DNA of 11,780 nucleotides from Bacteroidales bacterium UBA6428 (GTDB lineage Bacteria; Bacteroidota; Bacteroidia; Bacteroidales; UBA932). Under the pieces are notes generated by a model. That model was not told where the DNA came from. It saw only the letters and a list, made by a program, of their open reading frames with translations, and did no database searches. Below, in pieces: positions 1 to 6,989 of the stretch (its first letter is position 1; every line of letters begins with the position of its first letter). Made by a program: the position numbers and the translations under genes. The stretch covers positions 1 through 11,780 of the forward strand of contig DJOW01000053.1 in assembly GCA_002437305.1 (NCBI GenBank), written 5' to 3'.

Positions 1-68
1 CCCTCATTCCTTCCCCTCATTCTTTCCCCTCATTCCTTTCCCTCATTCCTTTCCCTCATTCCTTCCCC
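1..68. repeat. 13-bp tandem repeat, five copies
   Basis: The core TCATT starts at 4, 17, 30, 43 and 56, an exact 13-bp period. The unit is close to CCCTCATTCCTTT, with single C/T changes between copies. The plus strand here is almost pure pyrimidine. The array starts at the window edge, so more copies may lie to the left. After about 68 the sequence is a pyrimidine-rich stretch to about 110 with no repeat. No reading frame or known element was recognised. Confidence 0.9.
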
Positions 69-140
69 TTCTCCCATCGTTTTTCTCCTGTCCCATTTCA
101 TTTATCTTCTTGCCGAGTGCCCCGGTGTCAATAATGGCCA

Positions 141-357
141 ATAATGCTCCTGTTGTGGAAAGCGTAGCCAGTGACGAGATCAAAAACCGATGAATATGCC
201 TCCGTCATCTATCCCTTTCTTCTTGCTGAGCGCGACGGCACCAATAATGACCCAAAATGCTTCCGTTATGGTAAAGAATGACTGTGACTGGAGCGAAATA
301 GAATGAATATGTCACCGTTATATTCATTTATTTGGTGTGTGGCAGTCATAGAAGCAG
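141..357. repeat. Left block of degenerate 52-bp-period repeats
   Basis: Four units begin at about 141, 193, 254 and 306. Each opens with a 13-base head close to ATAATGCTCCCGT (ATAATGCTCCTGT, AATATGCCTCCGT, AAAATGCTTCCGT, AATATGTCACCGT). Spacing is exactly 52 bases for units 1 to 2 and 3 to 4, with a 9-base insertion between 2 and 3. The tails share a weaker match around TGACTGGAGC. Because 52 is not a multiple of three, this is not a repeated protein domain. The same heads recur on the other side of the transposase gene (1810-2279). The block ends just before the MITE at 369. Confidence 0.7.
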
Positions 358-368
358 TCATTATACAT

Positions 369-468
369 GAGTCCACTTGAAAAACTACCATTCGCCACTT
401 TTTAACCCCTTTGAAGGTAGCTGTGTGGCACATATTTTTTTTCAAAAAAGACTTTTTCAAGTGGACTC
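369..468. mobile_element. MITE-like element, copy 1 (100 bp)
   Basis: The element has perfect 16-bp terminal inverted repeats, GAGTCCACTTGAAAAA at the left and its reverse complement at the right. It is flanked by the direct repeat ATACAT at 363-368 and 469-474. The interior has no coding capacity. It matches copy 2 (4237-4336) over the full 100 bp with about five substitutions and no net length change, in the same orientation. A T precedes and an A follows both copies, so a 102-bp element with 4-bp target duplications is the alternative reading. No transposase with these ends is in the window. The nearby RAYT belongs to a class that does not make terminal inverted repeats or target duplications. 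Copy 1 lies 45 bases beyond the stop codon of the RAYT gene. Confidence 0.88.
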
Positions 469-513
469 ATACATATGAAGTGCTCCATTTAGAACTCTTG
501 ACGTATGGGGGCT

Positions 514-1419
514 TCATCCAAGCAACTCTTTGAGAGCCTCAAGGTCAATCCTGAGTTTGCGTGCGATGCGCTTCATATCTATTCTGTAGTCTTTCTTCAA
601 TATTATGGCCAACCGGCATCTGTCATCCACACTTAGATCGTTGAATGTGTTCGTGTTGAAATGTTTTTTGAGATTAGTGTAGATGATCTCGTCCAATTCT
701 CCATCCGACAACGTGACCATCTCCCCGATTCCTTCCGCGATCTTGATGTAAGCGTCAATGTGACGGATAAGATCAGAACTGAATCTCCACGAATCGTGAA
801 GTGTCTGTTCCGCTTTTTTAGAATTCACATATGATTCGGGAAGAATGAAACCCATTGACTTGTTCAGAAGGTAATTCTTTGGAAGAAGGACCTTTGTCTT
901 GAGAGTCCTCATTATTTCCCGACCTGACATATTCCCAAGTTCTGTCTTTTCGTAGAGTTTGTTGATCTCGCTGAAAATCAGATTTGTGGAACCCCACAAA
1001 TAACCTCCCGCGGTGATATCCGGCCTGGCCTTGAGCGGATTTCTGGCAATATAGACGATTGTGTCCGCCAACTGCCTTTTGTCCTCAACCTTGACAAGTT
1101 TGAATCCATATCCGTTCGGCAGTGGAGGATAGCCGTCGGCCCTAAGCTTTTCGTTTATCCTTCTGTTTATGTATTTGAAGAAGTTAACGATATCCTCTCC
1201 AGAACCATACAGAAGTATGTGGCAATGATTGACCATCAGTACGAATGCGATGATGGACAAGTTGTGGACATACTGCCCGATGGCAATGCTGTTCATTCCG
1301 CAGGCATATTCCTCATCATTGTTGAACAACTGGCCTTTCTCAAGGGAGTCGAATGTCAGATGGTAGTACCAGCGCGGCCACGTTCTGTACTCTTTGTAAG
1401 TCTCTTTCTTGTTTTTCAT
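514..1419 (-). CDS. REP-associated (RAYT-type) HUH/Y1 transposase
   Basis: A 301-residue protein of the IS200-like Y1 transposase superfamily, single-strand DNA nucleases that nick and join through one tyrosine. The N-terminus (YYHLTFDS, then LFNNDEEY at about 31-38) fits the family's first strand. The HUH metal-binding motif is H65-C66-H67 in VNHCHILLY. The presumed nucleophile is Y123 in IVYIARNPLKA, the usual YIxxNPxKA context. The C-terminal part (about 262-301, with IARKLRIDLEALKELL) looks like a small helix-turn-helix, common in long RAYT-type members. Length is normal for a single-domain RAYT with this extension, and the gene appears intact. It is a lone transposase gene without obvious IS ends, as RAYTs are, and stands between two blocks of 52-bp-period repeats that may be its substrates (inference). 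No promoter of the TAnnTTTG type was found just upstream. Superfamily assignment is firm; RAYT rather than IS200/IS605 TnpA is likely. Confidence 0.85.
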   Translation of the reverse strand: MKNKKETYKEYRTWPRWYYHLTFDSLEKGQLFNNDEEYACGMNSIAIGQYVHNLSIIAFVLMVNHCHILLYGSGEDIVNFFKYINRRINEKLRADGYPPLPNGYGFKLVKVEDKRQLADTIVYIARNPLKARPDITAGGYLWGSTNLIFSEINKLYEKTELGNMSGREIMRTLKTKVLLPKNYLLNKSMGFILPESYVNSKKAEQTLHDSWRFSSDLIRHIDAYIKIAEGIGEMVTLSDGELDEIIYTNLKKHFNTNTFNDLSVDDRCRLAIILKKDYRIDMKRIARKLRIDLEALKELLG

Positions 1420-1809
1420 TTCGTTTACGATTAAGTAGTCAAATCAGCAAGTCGCGAATCTTTGGCGCTTGCAAAGTGTCGCAATATAGTCTAATTTCTC
1501 CACTATCATATTCAAAAACATAAAAACCTTCACAAAGAAACAGAAGTTTCTGTTTTTTATCCTCTTGATTGTCGAAATATTTTCTTTTTGATACTTGATA
1601 TTCAGTGATATAGGTGATTATCACGTCTTTATTGAACGGATTTATGCACTACGGGTTTGTCTCGAGATCAATGTTAGTAAGCTTCTACGGACGTTCTCTC
1701 TTGATGAATATGGCATCAGAGCGGGAAGACTTGGTGTCCGATGTCTTTTTTCAAATAGACACTGGGCATTTTCCAAACACTTTGCTTGACAGTCGCATTT
1801 TTTGTAGTA
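1420..1809. other. Intergenic, no supported gene
   Basis: AT-rich DNA upstream of the transposase. The only open frame on the transposase strand is a 61-codon frame with a GTG start and no family resemblance (1439-1624), which is not accepted as a gene. There is a short 7-base inverted repeat (AACAGAA / TTCTGTT) near 1540 with a two-base loop. A head-like TGAATATGGCA at 1705 may be a decayed repeat unit, but the 52-bp phasing only becomes clear from 1810. Confidence 0.4.
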
Positions 1810-2279
1810 GAAATGCTCTCGTGGTAGTGAAAAATGACAGTGACTGGTGCGAATACTGATGGATCTATCGTCATTATTCTATATCATTACGGTATTGATA
1901 ATACTTTCTTTATGTGGAAACTTGACGATGACTGGAACGTCTTGGCTGAGAAATTCTCTCGTGGTGCTGAACTTGAACGATGAGTGGAGCAAAAACCGAG
2001 AATAGTGTTTCTGTCAAAGTTTCTCTACAGAGTAATCAAAAATTGTCCATTGACAAGTCCATAAATGCCACATTTCGTTCCCGTTACGGTCCGGGTTAAC
2101 GATTACGGGAGCATTATAGTCATTAAACGCTCCCGTTACGGTATAAGTTGTTGGTGACGGGAACATAATATGTCAATAATGCTACTGTCGGGGTAACATT
2201 TTGCAGTGTGAATGACGGTTATGAGAAAGAGTGCTTCAATGATGTGCAGTCTGGTGGCAACGCACAGCAATGAAGACAT
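1810..2279. repeat. Right block of degenerate 52-bp-period repeats
   Basis: Unit heads resembling ATAATGCTCCCGT begin at about 1810, 1859, 1898, 1950, 2002, 2072, 2124, 2176 and 2228. Exact 52-base steps hold for 1898-1950-2002 and for 2072-2124-2176-2228; other steps are 49, 39 and 70. TCCCGTTACGGT occurs identically at 2079 and 2131. Several tails contain a TGACTGG-like segment followed by AGC or AAC. An imperfect inverted repeat, TTACGGGAGC at 2103-2112 and GCTCCCGTTA at 2129-2138 (9 of 10 paired), lies across two units. There is no consistent reading frame. The remaining DNA to 2392 shows no gene or clear terminator for the flippase that ends there. Confidence 0.7.
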
Positions 2280-2392
2280 AAAGAATAGAAAACCATGTTG
2301 GAGTTGGCTGGCTTTGCGCTTATTGTGCTGATTAAGGAAATTAAGGCGAAATAAGTGTTTCGGAGGCAATCAATAACTTGTCTGTCAATAAT

Positions 2393-3871
2393 TTATCTTC
2401 TAAAGTGTTTCCCGATGACTGGCATGGAGGAGAGTGGAAGGTCGCGCTTGATGACCACGGCGCAGAAGGCGAGGATAAGGACGGTGTTGACGGCGATGGC
2501 TGGCCAAGTGCTGAGATGTGAGTTGGCGCAGGTCATTCCTAAGAATAGGATCAGCGCAAGGCCAACGTACAGCGCTATGTCCTTGAGCGGGTATCTGATC
2601 GGATATTTTTTCTGACCGATGATGTAGGACAGGACCATGGCCACCCCGTAGCCTGCGAATCCGGCCCAGGCGCAGGCCATGTAGCTGAACTTAGGAATGA
2701 ACAGAATATTCACTGCGAACAGCACGAGGCATCCGATCCCCGAGAACAACGCTCCCCAAAGTGTCTGGTCTGTAAGCTTGTACCAGAATGAGAGGTTGAA
2801 ATAGATCCCCATCATGATCTCGGCCGCCATCACGATCGGCACGACCTTGAGACCTTCCCAATAGCTGCCGCCGATAATGAACTTCAGGATATTCATATAC
2901 CCTATGACGCAGAGGAACGCGAGGAGGGTGAATATTATGAAGTACTTCATCGCCTTGGCGTACATCTCCTTGCTGTTCCCCTGCGCAGCGCTGCCGAACA
3001 CGAACGGCTCGTAGGCGTAGCGGAAGGCCTGGGTGATCATCGCCATGATCATCGCGATCTTGACGCTGGCTCCGTAGATGCCAAGCGGCACGGACGAGCC
3101 TTCCCCGTAGATGAACGGGAATATGATCTGTGATCCGCTCTGGTTGAGGATTCCGGCGATTCCAAGCACAAGGATCGGCCAACTGTAGCCCAGCATCCTT
3201 TTCAGAAGCCCTCCGTCGAATCCGAACCTGAATCCGCGCAGCTCCTTCCAGAAGAAAAGGGTGATGACCGCCGTGCAGAACAGGTTGATGTAGAACACGT
3301 AACCCACGTCAAGCCCGCCGTCGTAGATTCCGAACGGATTCGCTCCCGACTTCGGCAGAATCACAAAGTAAGCGAGATTCAGGAATATGTTCAGTCCGAT
3401 GAAGAGCAGTTTCAAGGCGGCGAATTTCAGCGGACGCTTCTTGTACCTGAGGTAAGAGAACGGAATGCATTGGAAAGCGTCGATCGCCACCGTGGCGGCC
3501 ATCGCCCAGACATAGGACGGATGGTAAGCGTAGCCAAGGGCTGAGGAAATCGGACTTATGAAAAGCAAAACAATTCCAACGAACAGCGCTGAAGTCGTCA
3601 GCACCGATGTCAGGATAGTTGAATATACCTTGTCCGGATTCTCTCCCTCTTTGTTGGCGAACCGGAAGAAAGTTGTCTCCATCCCGTAGGTCAGGATCAC
3701 AAGCAGCAGGGCCGTGTAGGCGTACAGGTTCGTCACCACACCGTAGTCGCCGCTTGACGAGGCGATGACATGTGTGTAAAGCGGGATGAGAAGGTAGTTG
3801 AGGAACCTTCCTATGATGCTGCTCAGGCCGTAGATCGCCGTGTCCTTGGCCAATGACTTCAGATTCGCCAT
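2393..3871 (-). CDS. Polysaccharide flippase (Wzx/MOP superfamily)
   Basis: A 492-residue integral inner-membrane protein of the polysaccharide biosynthesis (Wzx/RfbX-like) branch of the MOP flippase superfamily, which moves lipid-linked sugars across the membrane. The N-terminus MANLKSLAKDTAIYGLSSII, followed by GRFLNYLLIPLYT, is typical of the Bacteroidetes family. Hydrophobic segments run the whole length, about 12 to 14 helices, including paired C-terminal helices ending near residue 480. A short charged tail (KRDLPLSSMPVIGKHFRR) closes it. Length is normal and the frame is intact. The ATG at 3871 lies 40 bases after the stop of the broken SGNH gene on the same strand, with no TAnnTTTG promoter between them, so transcription probably comes from the candidate promoter at 4407-4437. 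No glycosyltransferases are adjacent, so the substrate (O-antigen, capsule or other glycan) cannot be inferred. Confidence 0.85.
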   Translation of the reverse strand: MANLKSLAKDTAIYGLSSIIGRFLNYLLIPLYTHVIASSSGDYGVVTNLYAYTALLLVILTYGMETTFFRFANKEGENPDKVYSTILTSVLTTSALFVGIVLLFISPISSALGYAYHPSYVWAMAATVAIDAFQCIPFSYLRYKKRPLKFAALKLLFIGLNIFLNLAYFVILPKSGANPFGIYDGGLDVGYVFYINLFCTAVITLFFWKELRGFRFGFDGGLLKRMLGYSWPILVLGIAGILNQSGSQIIFPFIYGEGSSVPLGIYGASVKIAMIMAMITQAFRYAYEPFVFGSAAQGNSKEMYAKAMKYFIIFTLLAFLCVIGYMNILKFIIGGSYWEGLKVVPIVMAAEIMMGIYFNLSFWYKLTDQTLWGALFSGIGCLVLFAVNILFIPKFSYMACAWAGFAGYGVAMVLSYIIGQKKYPIRYPLKDIALYVGLALILFLGMTCANSHLSTWPAIAVNTVLILAFCAVVIKRDLPLSSMPVIGKHFRR

Positions 3872-3911
3872 TGTCTGTTATATTTATTTTCAATGAATAT
3901 TCCCGATGTGA

Positions 3912-4218
3912 TTATGTTATTCCGTACTTCTTGAGATTCTTCAAGTCAGGCTTCCTGACGGACTCCGCCCAAAGCCACCGACCGTCTTCCCTTATGTACA
4001 AAGTCGTTTCCTCTCGCCGCAAGTCCTCCGGTGTTGACCGTGAACCCCTTGAATCTCACCGTGTCAACCCGATGGTAAGGGTTAGGCGTGTCAGTCATCA
4101 GCTTCCCGACCATAGTCAGATCGGACGCCTCTGTGAAATTGTACTTCACCTGATTTTTCTGTGCCGACACTGTCACCGCTGCGAGTGACAACATCAGGAT
4201 TGCGATTGCCTTTTTCAT
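3912..4218 (-). pseudogene. SGNH-hydrolase (GxDLY domain) gene remnant
   Basis: Start at ATG 4218, giving a signal peptide (MKKAIAILMLSLAAVTVSA, cleaved before Q20) and then ASDLTMVGKLMTDTPNPYHR and VDTVRFKGFT. This is the N-terminal part of Bacteroidetes secreted SGNH/GDSL esterases. In frame the reading continues GLAARGNDFVHK and stops early. Dropping one A from the AAA at 4000-4002 (an extra T in the coding strand) restores GLAARGNDLYIREDGRWLWA, then ESVRKPDLKNLKKYGIT and a TAA at 3912-3914. GNDLY is the signature that names the GxDLY domain. Between KGFT and NTGG about 40 residues normally present in relatives appear to be deleted (from memory of the family). The whole catalytic SGNH domain is absent. 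It is therefore a decayed gene with an internal deletion, a frameshift and a lost 3' part. A MITE sits 18 bases upstream of the start. Confidence 0.8.
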
Positions 4219-4236
4219 ATTATTCCAATAATCTTT

Positions 4237-4336
4237 GAGTCCACTTGAAAAACCACCATTCGCCACTTTTCAACCCCTTTGAAGGTAGCTGTGCGGCACA
4301 TATTTTTTTCAAAAAAAGACTTTTTCAAGTGGACTC
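4237..4336. mobile_element. MITE-like element, copy 2 (100 bp)
   Basis: Second copy of the element at 369-468, with the same perfect 16-bp terminal inverted repeats and about 95% identity. Differences are three C/T changes plus a one-base shift of the C inside the T/A run. It is flanked by the direct repeat ATCTTT at 4231-4236 and 4337-4342. The two copies sit in unrelated sequence with different flanking duplications, which shows independent insertion. It lies between a candidate promoter (4407-4437) and the start codon of the SGNH remnant, so it lengthens that leader by about 106 bases. Confidence 0.88.
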
Positions 4337-4406
4337 ATCTTTGGTTTACATGACTATTTTCGCCCTGGAGACATCTTGTCACTCAGGCCTTGGATATTAT
4401 CAAGAA

Positions 4407-4437
4407 CAAAATTAGAACTTTTTTTCTGTTTTGGAAA
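4407..4437 (-). promoter_or_regulatory. Candidate promoter for SGNH remnant and flippase
   Basis: On the minus strand, TTTC (4437-4434), a 19-base spacer and TAATTTTG (4414-4407) match the Bacteroidetes pattern TTTG-N19-TAnnTTTG with one change in the -33 box. It follows the receptor terminator and precedes MITE copy 2. Transcription would start near 4400. Confidence 0.5.
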
Positions 4438-4460
4438 TCATTAAGAAAGCATGCAATTTC

Positions 4461-4497
4461 AAGGATGATCCCAAAAAAACACTTTGGGGTCATCCTT
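4461..4497. terminator. Hairpin terminator after the receptor gene
   Basis: Arms of 15 bases, AAGGATGATCCCAAA (4461-4475) and TTTGGGGTCATCCTT (4483-4497), pair fully with one G-U, around a 7-base loop. It begins 32 bases after the receptor stop codon. The run of seven Ts (4503-4509) follows on the plus strand, although the gene it would end is on the minus strand. On the minus strand the U-rich part is in the loop. It may act in both directions. Confidence 0.6.
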
Positions 4498-4529
4498 AAC
4501 TCTTTTTTTATCTGTTGTGTTGGACTGGA

Positions 4530-6824
4530 TCAGAACCTGTTGCGCTCGGAGGAGCCGGCTGAGCGTCCTTTGTAGTGCGTGGAGGTGGAGTTGAAGCGGT
4601 AGCGGAGGGTGAGTTTGAGGGCACGGGAGTCGCTGTAGTTCCACTTGTCCAGGACCATCCGGGAGCCGAATGTGAGCATGGAGTTGTTGGCGGTCTTGAA
4701 TATGTCGGTGAGCTGTAGCTGGATGTCCCAGCCGCGGATGTTCTTGCTGGCTCCGATGTTGATCTGCCGGCTCGGCTTCAAGGTGACTACATCCATGTCT
4801 CCAGCCGTGTGGTGGGTCACATCAGCGTTCAGAAGGAATCCTTTTCCGAGATTGAAAGAGTTGTATAGGCTGGAGAACAAGAGCGGACTGTTCATCCGGA
4901 GGACGCTGCCGTTATGTTCGATGTCAAAATCCTGTCTCATAAAGCTGAAAAGGAGCCTCGGAGACCATATTCCGAACTTAGGTGATAAAGAGAGGATGGC
5001 GCTGTACTCTGAAATATGATCATAGTTGACATCGGTCATAAGATTGATGGGCGACCCTTCCTCGTAAGGGACAATCAGACCTGCGATGGCGTCCTTTACA
5101 TACTGATAGCTTGCGGAGAAATAGATCCACTTGAATATCCCCGCGAAGGTGATGTCGTGGTTGACCTCAGGCTGGAGATAAGGATTGCCCTGCTCGTAGG
5201 TGAAGCGGTCATCGTACTGCACGGCGCTGTTCAACTGGCTGTAGGATGGTCTTTTGGTCTTTGATGAATATGTCAGGGAGAAGTTCGCCTTGGCTATCGG
5301 GAAGGTGAAGTCCACGGTAGGGAACAGGTTGGAGTACTTGCGGCTCTGTCCTGGAACTAAGGTTCCATATTCATAGTAATTCTGCGCTGAATGCTCGTAC
5401 CTGACACCTGCGTCCAAGGATGCCTTGCCGAAAGGTATTGACAGCGAGAGGAATCCGGCAGCAAGGTTCTGAAGTATCCGGTTGTCCGTCTGTGCCAGTC
5501 CTGATTTGGTCGATGTGTAGGCATCGTTCCGGGAAGTCCGTACATATTCATAACCACCTTCAATTTTTGCCTTTCCGATGCTGTGGCCGACAACGAGCTT
5601 TGAAGCAAACATCATGTTGTAGACGTCGCTTTCATTCCCAACGTTCTCTTCGACCGCACCGCGCTCGTGGATGTCCTGCGTCCTTTTGCTGCGGCTGTCG
5701 TAGAAGTCGTTGTTGAAGTCGATGGAAAAACCTCCTGCTTTGCCTTGGAAGTAGGCGTTCACGCCATCCGCATAGTTGCTTTTCACATTCCAAAGTATGT
5801 CATAGTCAATGGCTTCCTGGAATATTCCATCTTTGAGAACCTCTTGGTAGGTCGGCCATTGCGAGTGACTGAAAGGGAGATCGCTCCGCTGGTATCTCAG
5901 TCCGAGGGAATTGCCGTTCCTGAACATATAGTTAAAGCCAAGGGTGGAGTAGTATTGCCTGCTTTTGTTTGAGATACTTAGATCGGAGTTCTGGTTCCAG
6001 ACGGAGGATGGAGTGGTGGTCGTCACGCGGTTCGTCTGCTCTTGGTGGGTGTGAGAGAAATCAGCCTCCAGCGAACCGAAAATGTCAAACCCTCCTTTAC
6101 GCCAGTTAAGGTCGGCACCTTCCAGAAATGCGGAATAATACCCTTGCCTGTAGGTCGAGCGCACGTTGCCGCTCAATCCGTCCCCGGCTTTCCGTACGGT
6201 CTTGATTATCAGTACGGACTTTACTTCTGCATCGTAACGTGGCCCGGGATTGGTGTTCAATTCCACGGAAGCGATGTCCTCGGAGCGCAGCCTTTCAAGT
6301 TCGGAGTTGTCCTGGATCTCTCTGCCGTTGATGTAGATAAGAGGTGTTCCCTTGCCGAACACGGAGAACTTGCCGTCCTCATCCTTTCGGATTCCCGGAA
6401 TCCTCTCGATGACATCATTCGCGGTTCCGAGTTTGCTCATCACCGAGCCGCTGACCGTGGTGATGAGGGATCCTCCCCTGACAGTGTGGGAGGGAAGCGT
6501 TTCTGTCACCTTGGCGCCTTCAAGAAACTCGGTGTCCTCTTTCAAAATGATGGAAATTTCCTCCGATGCGATGGAGATTGAATATTTTGAATATCCAAGC
6601 AGCGATACCTCAAGAATATTCCCGTGTCTGGCTTTCGGCAGGGCGAAACGTCCATCCTCACCGGAGACCGTGCCTTCTATGATGGAAGAATCCGCTGCGG
6701 CCTTGGCCACGACATTGGCGAAGGCTATGGGTTTGCCGGTGACATCAGAAATCCTGCCGGTGATTTGGGCGTTTACAATTGTTGCCGCGAGAGTGGCGGT
6801 GATCAGTAAAAATAACCTTTTCAT
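4530..6824 (-). CDS. TonB-dependent-type outer-membrane beta-barrel receptor
   Basis: 764 residues from the ATG at 6824. A longer frame from 6851 adds nine residues but buries the signal peptide, so 6824 is preferred. Order of parts: signal peptide MKRLFLLITATLAATIVNA (cleaved before Q20); a carboxypeptidase-regulatory-like beta-sandwich at about 20-97; a plug domain at about 115-210, with VIERIPGI, LIYINGREI and NPGPRYDAEVKSVLIIKT; then a long outer-membrane barrel rich in alternating aromatic strands. The tail YKGRSAGSSERNRF fits the usual end of the Bacteroidetes outer-membrane beta-barrel family (OMP_b-brl_3 type). It is shorter than SusC proteins and has no SusD partner, so a glycan-uptake SusCD pair is unlikely; the ligand is unknown. 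It lies downstream of the TPR regulator on the same strand with its own candidate promoter (6876-6883) and a hairpin after the stop. Confidence 0.85.
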   Translation of the reverse strand: MKRLFLLITATLAATIVNAQITGRISDVTGKPIAFANVVAKAAADSSIIEGTVSGEDGRFALPKARHGNILEVSLLGYSKYSISIASEEISIILKEDTEFLEGAKVTETLPSHTVRGGSLITTVSGSVMSKLGTANDVIERIPGIRKDEDGKFSVFGKGTPLIYINGREIQDNSELERLRSEDIASVELNTNPGPRYDAEVKSVLIIKTVRKAGDGLSGNVRSTYRQGYYSAFLEGADLNWRKGGFDIFGSLEADFSHTHQEQTNRVTTTTPSSVWNQNSDLSISNKSRQYYSTLGFNYMFRNGNSLGLRYQRSDLPFSHSQWPTYQEVLKDGIFQEAIDYDILWNVKSNYADGVNAYFQGKAGGFSIDFNNDFYDSRSKRTQDIHERGAVEENVGNESDVYNMMFASKLVVGHSIGKAKIEGGYEYVRTSRNDAYTSTKSGLAQTDNRILQNLAAGFLSLSIPFGKASLDAGVRYEHSAQNYYEYGTLVPGQSRKYSNLFPTVDFTFPIAKANFSLTYSSKTKRPSYSQLNSAVQYDDRFTYEQGNPYLQPEVNHDITFAGIFKWIYFSASYQYVKDAIAGLIVPYEEGSPINLMTDVNYDHISEYSAILSLSPKFGIWSPRLLFSFMRQDFDIEHNGSVLRMNSPLLFSSLYNSFNLGKGFLLNADVTHHTAGDMDVVTLKPSRQINIGASKNIRGWDIQLQLTDIFKTANNSMLTFGSRMVLDKWNYSDSRALKLTLRYRFNSTSTHYKGRSAGSSERNRF

Positions 6825-6875
6825 CTTTGTCCTTTTTTTTGTGACCGCCATCCTCGGCGCTCACTTGTTTCGGAG

Positions 6876-6883
6876 CAAAGGTA
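6876..6883 (-). promoter_or_regulatory. Candidate -7 element for the receptor gene
   Basis: TACCTTTG on the minus strand fits TAnnTTTG exactly, about 52 bases upstream of the receptor ATG. The -33 position at 19-base spacing (GGAC) does not match TTTG, so the promoter may be weak or activator-dependent. Confidence 0.45.
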
Positions 6884-6970
6884 AAGAAGTTCAAGACAGG
6901 TTGTCCGTTTCCGGTGTGCCACGTTTGTTACAACTGGCTGGCTATGTTACACGGACGTTACGGATGAAAC

Positions 6971-6989
6971 GTAATCCGCTGGGGATTAC
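6971..6989. terminator. Small inverted repeat over the TPR gene stop codon
   Basis: GTAATCC (6971-6977) and GGATTAC (6983-6989) are perfect 7-base arms around a 5-base loop. The right arm covers the TAA stop (6986-6988) of the TPR gene. No U-tract follows on the minus strand, so termination is only a possibility. Confidence 0.3.

Noticed and set aside
141..357. Repeated short coding tails (NAxVVVKNDSDW-like translations ending in a stop)
   Set aside because: The similarity is a by-product of the 52-bp DNA repeat. The period is not a multiple of three and upstream frames do not stay open.
266..460. 64-residue minus-strand frame
   Set aside because: Runs across MITE copy 1 and the left repeat block; no protein character.
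1439..1624. 61-codon minus-strand frame upstream of the transposase
   Set aside because: GTG start, no ribosome-binding or promoter signal, no family resemblance, low-complexity Lys/Leu content; likely chance.
1810..2279. CRISPR array
   Set aside because: Repeat heads are only about 13 bases and poorly conserved, intervals are related rather than unique, and no cas genes are present.
2691..3182. Long secondary frames inside the flippase (also 3309-3893)
   Set aside because: Arg/Asp/His-rich translations typical of off-frame reading of a GC-biased gene; the flippase frame explains the region.
3946..4266. 106-residue minus-strand frame
   Set aside because: Its start lies inside the MITE. The real start is the ATG at 4218 and the frame is broken by a frameshift, so it is reported as a pseudogene.
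6825..6851. Upstream ATG for the receptor
   Set aside because: Adds MAVTKKRTK before a complete signal peptide that begins at 6824.
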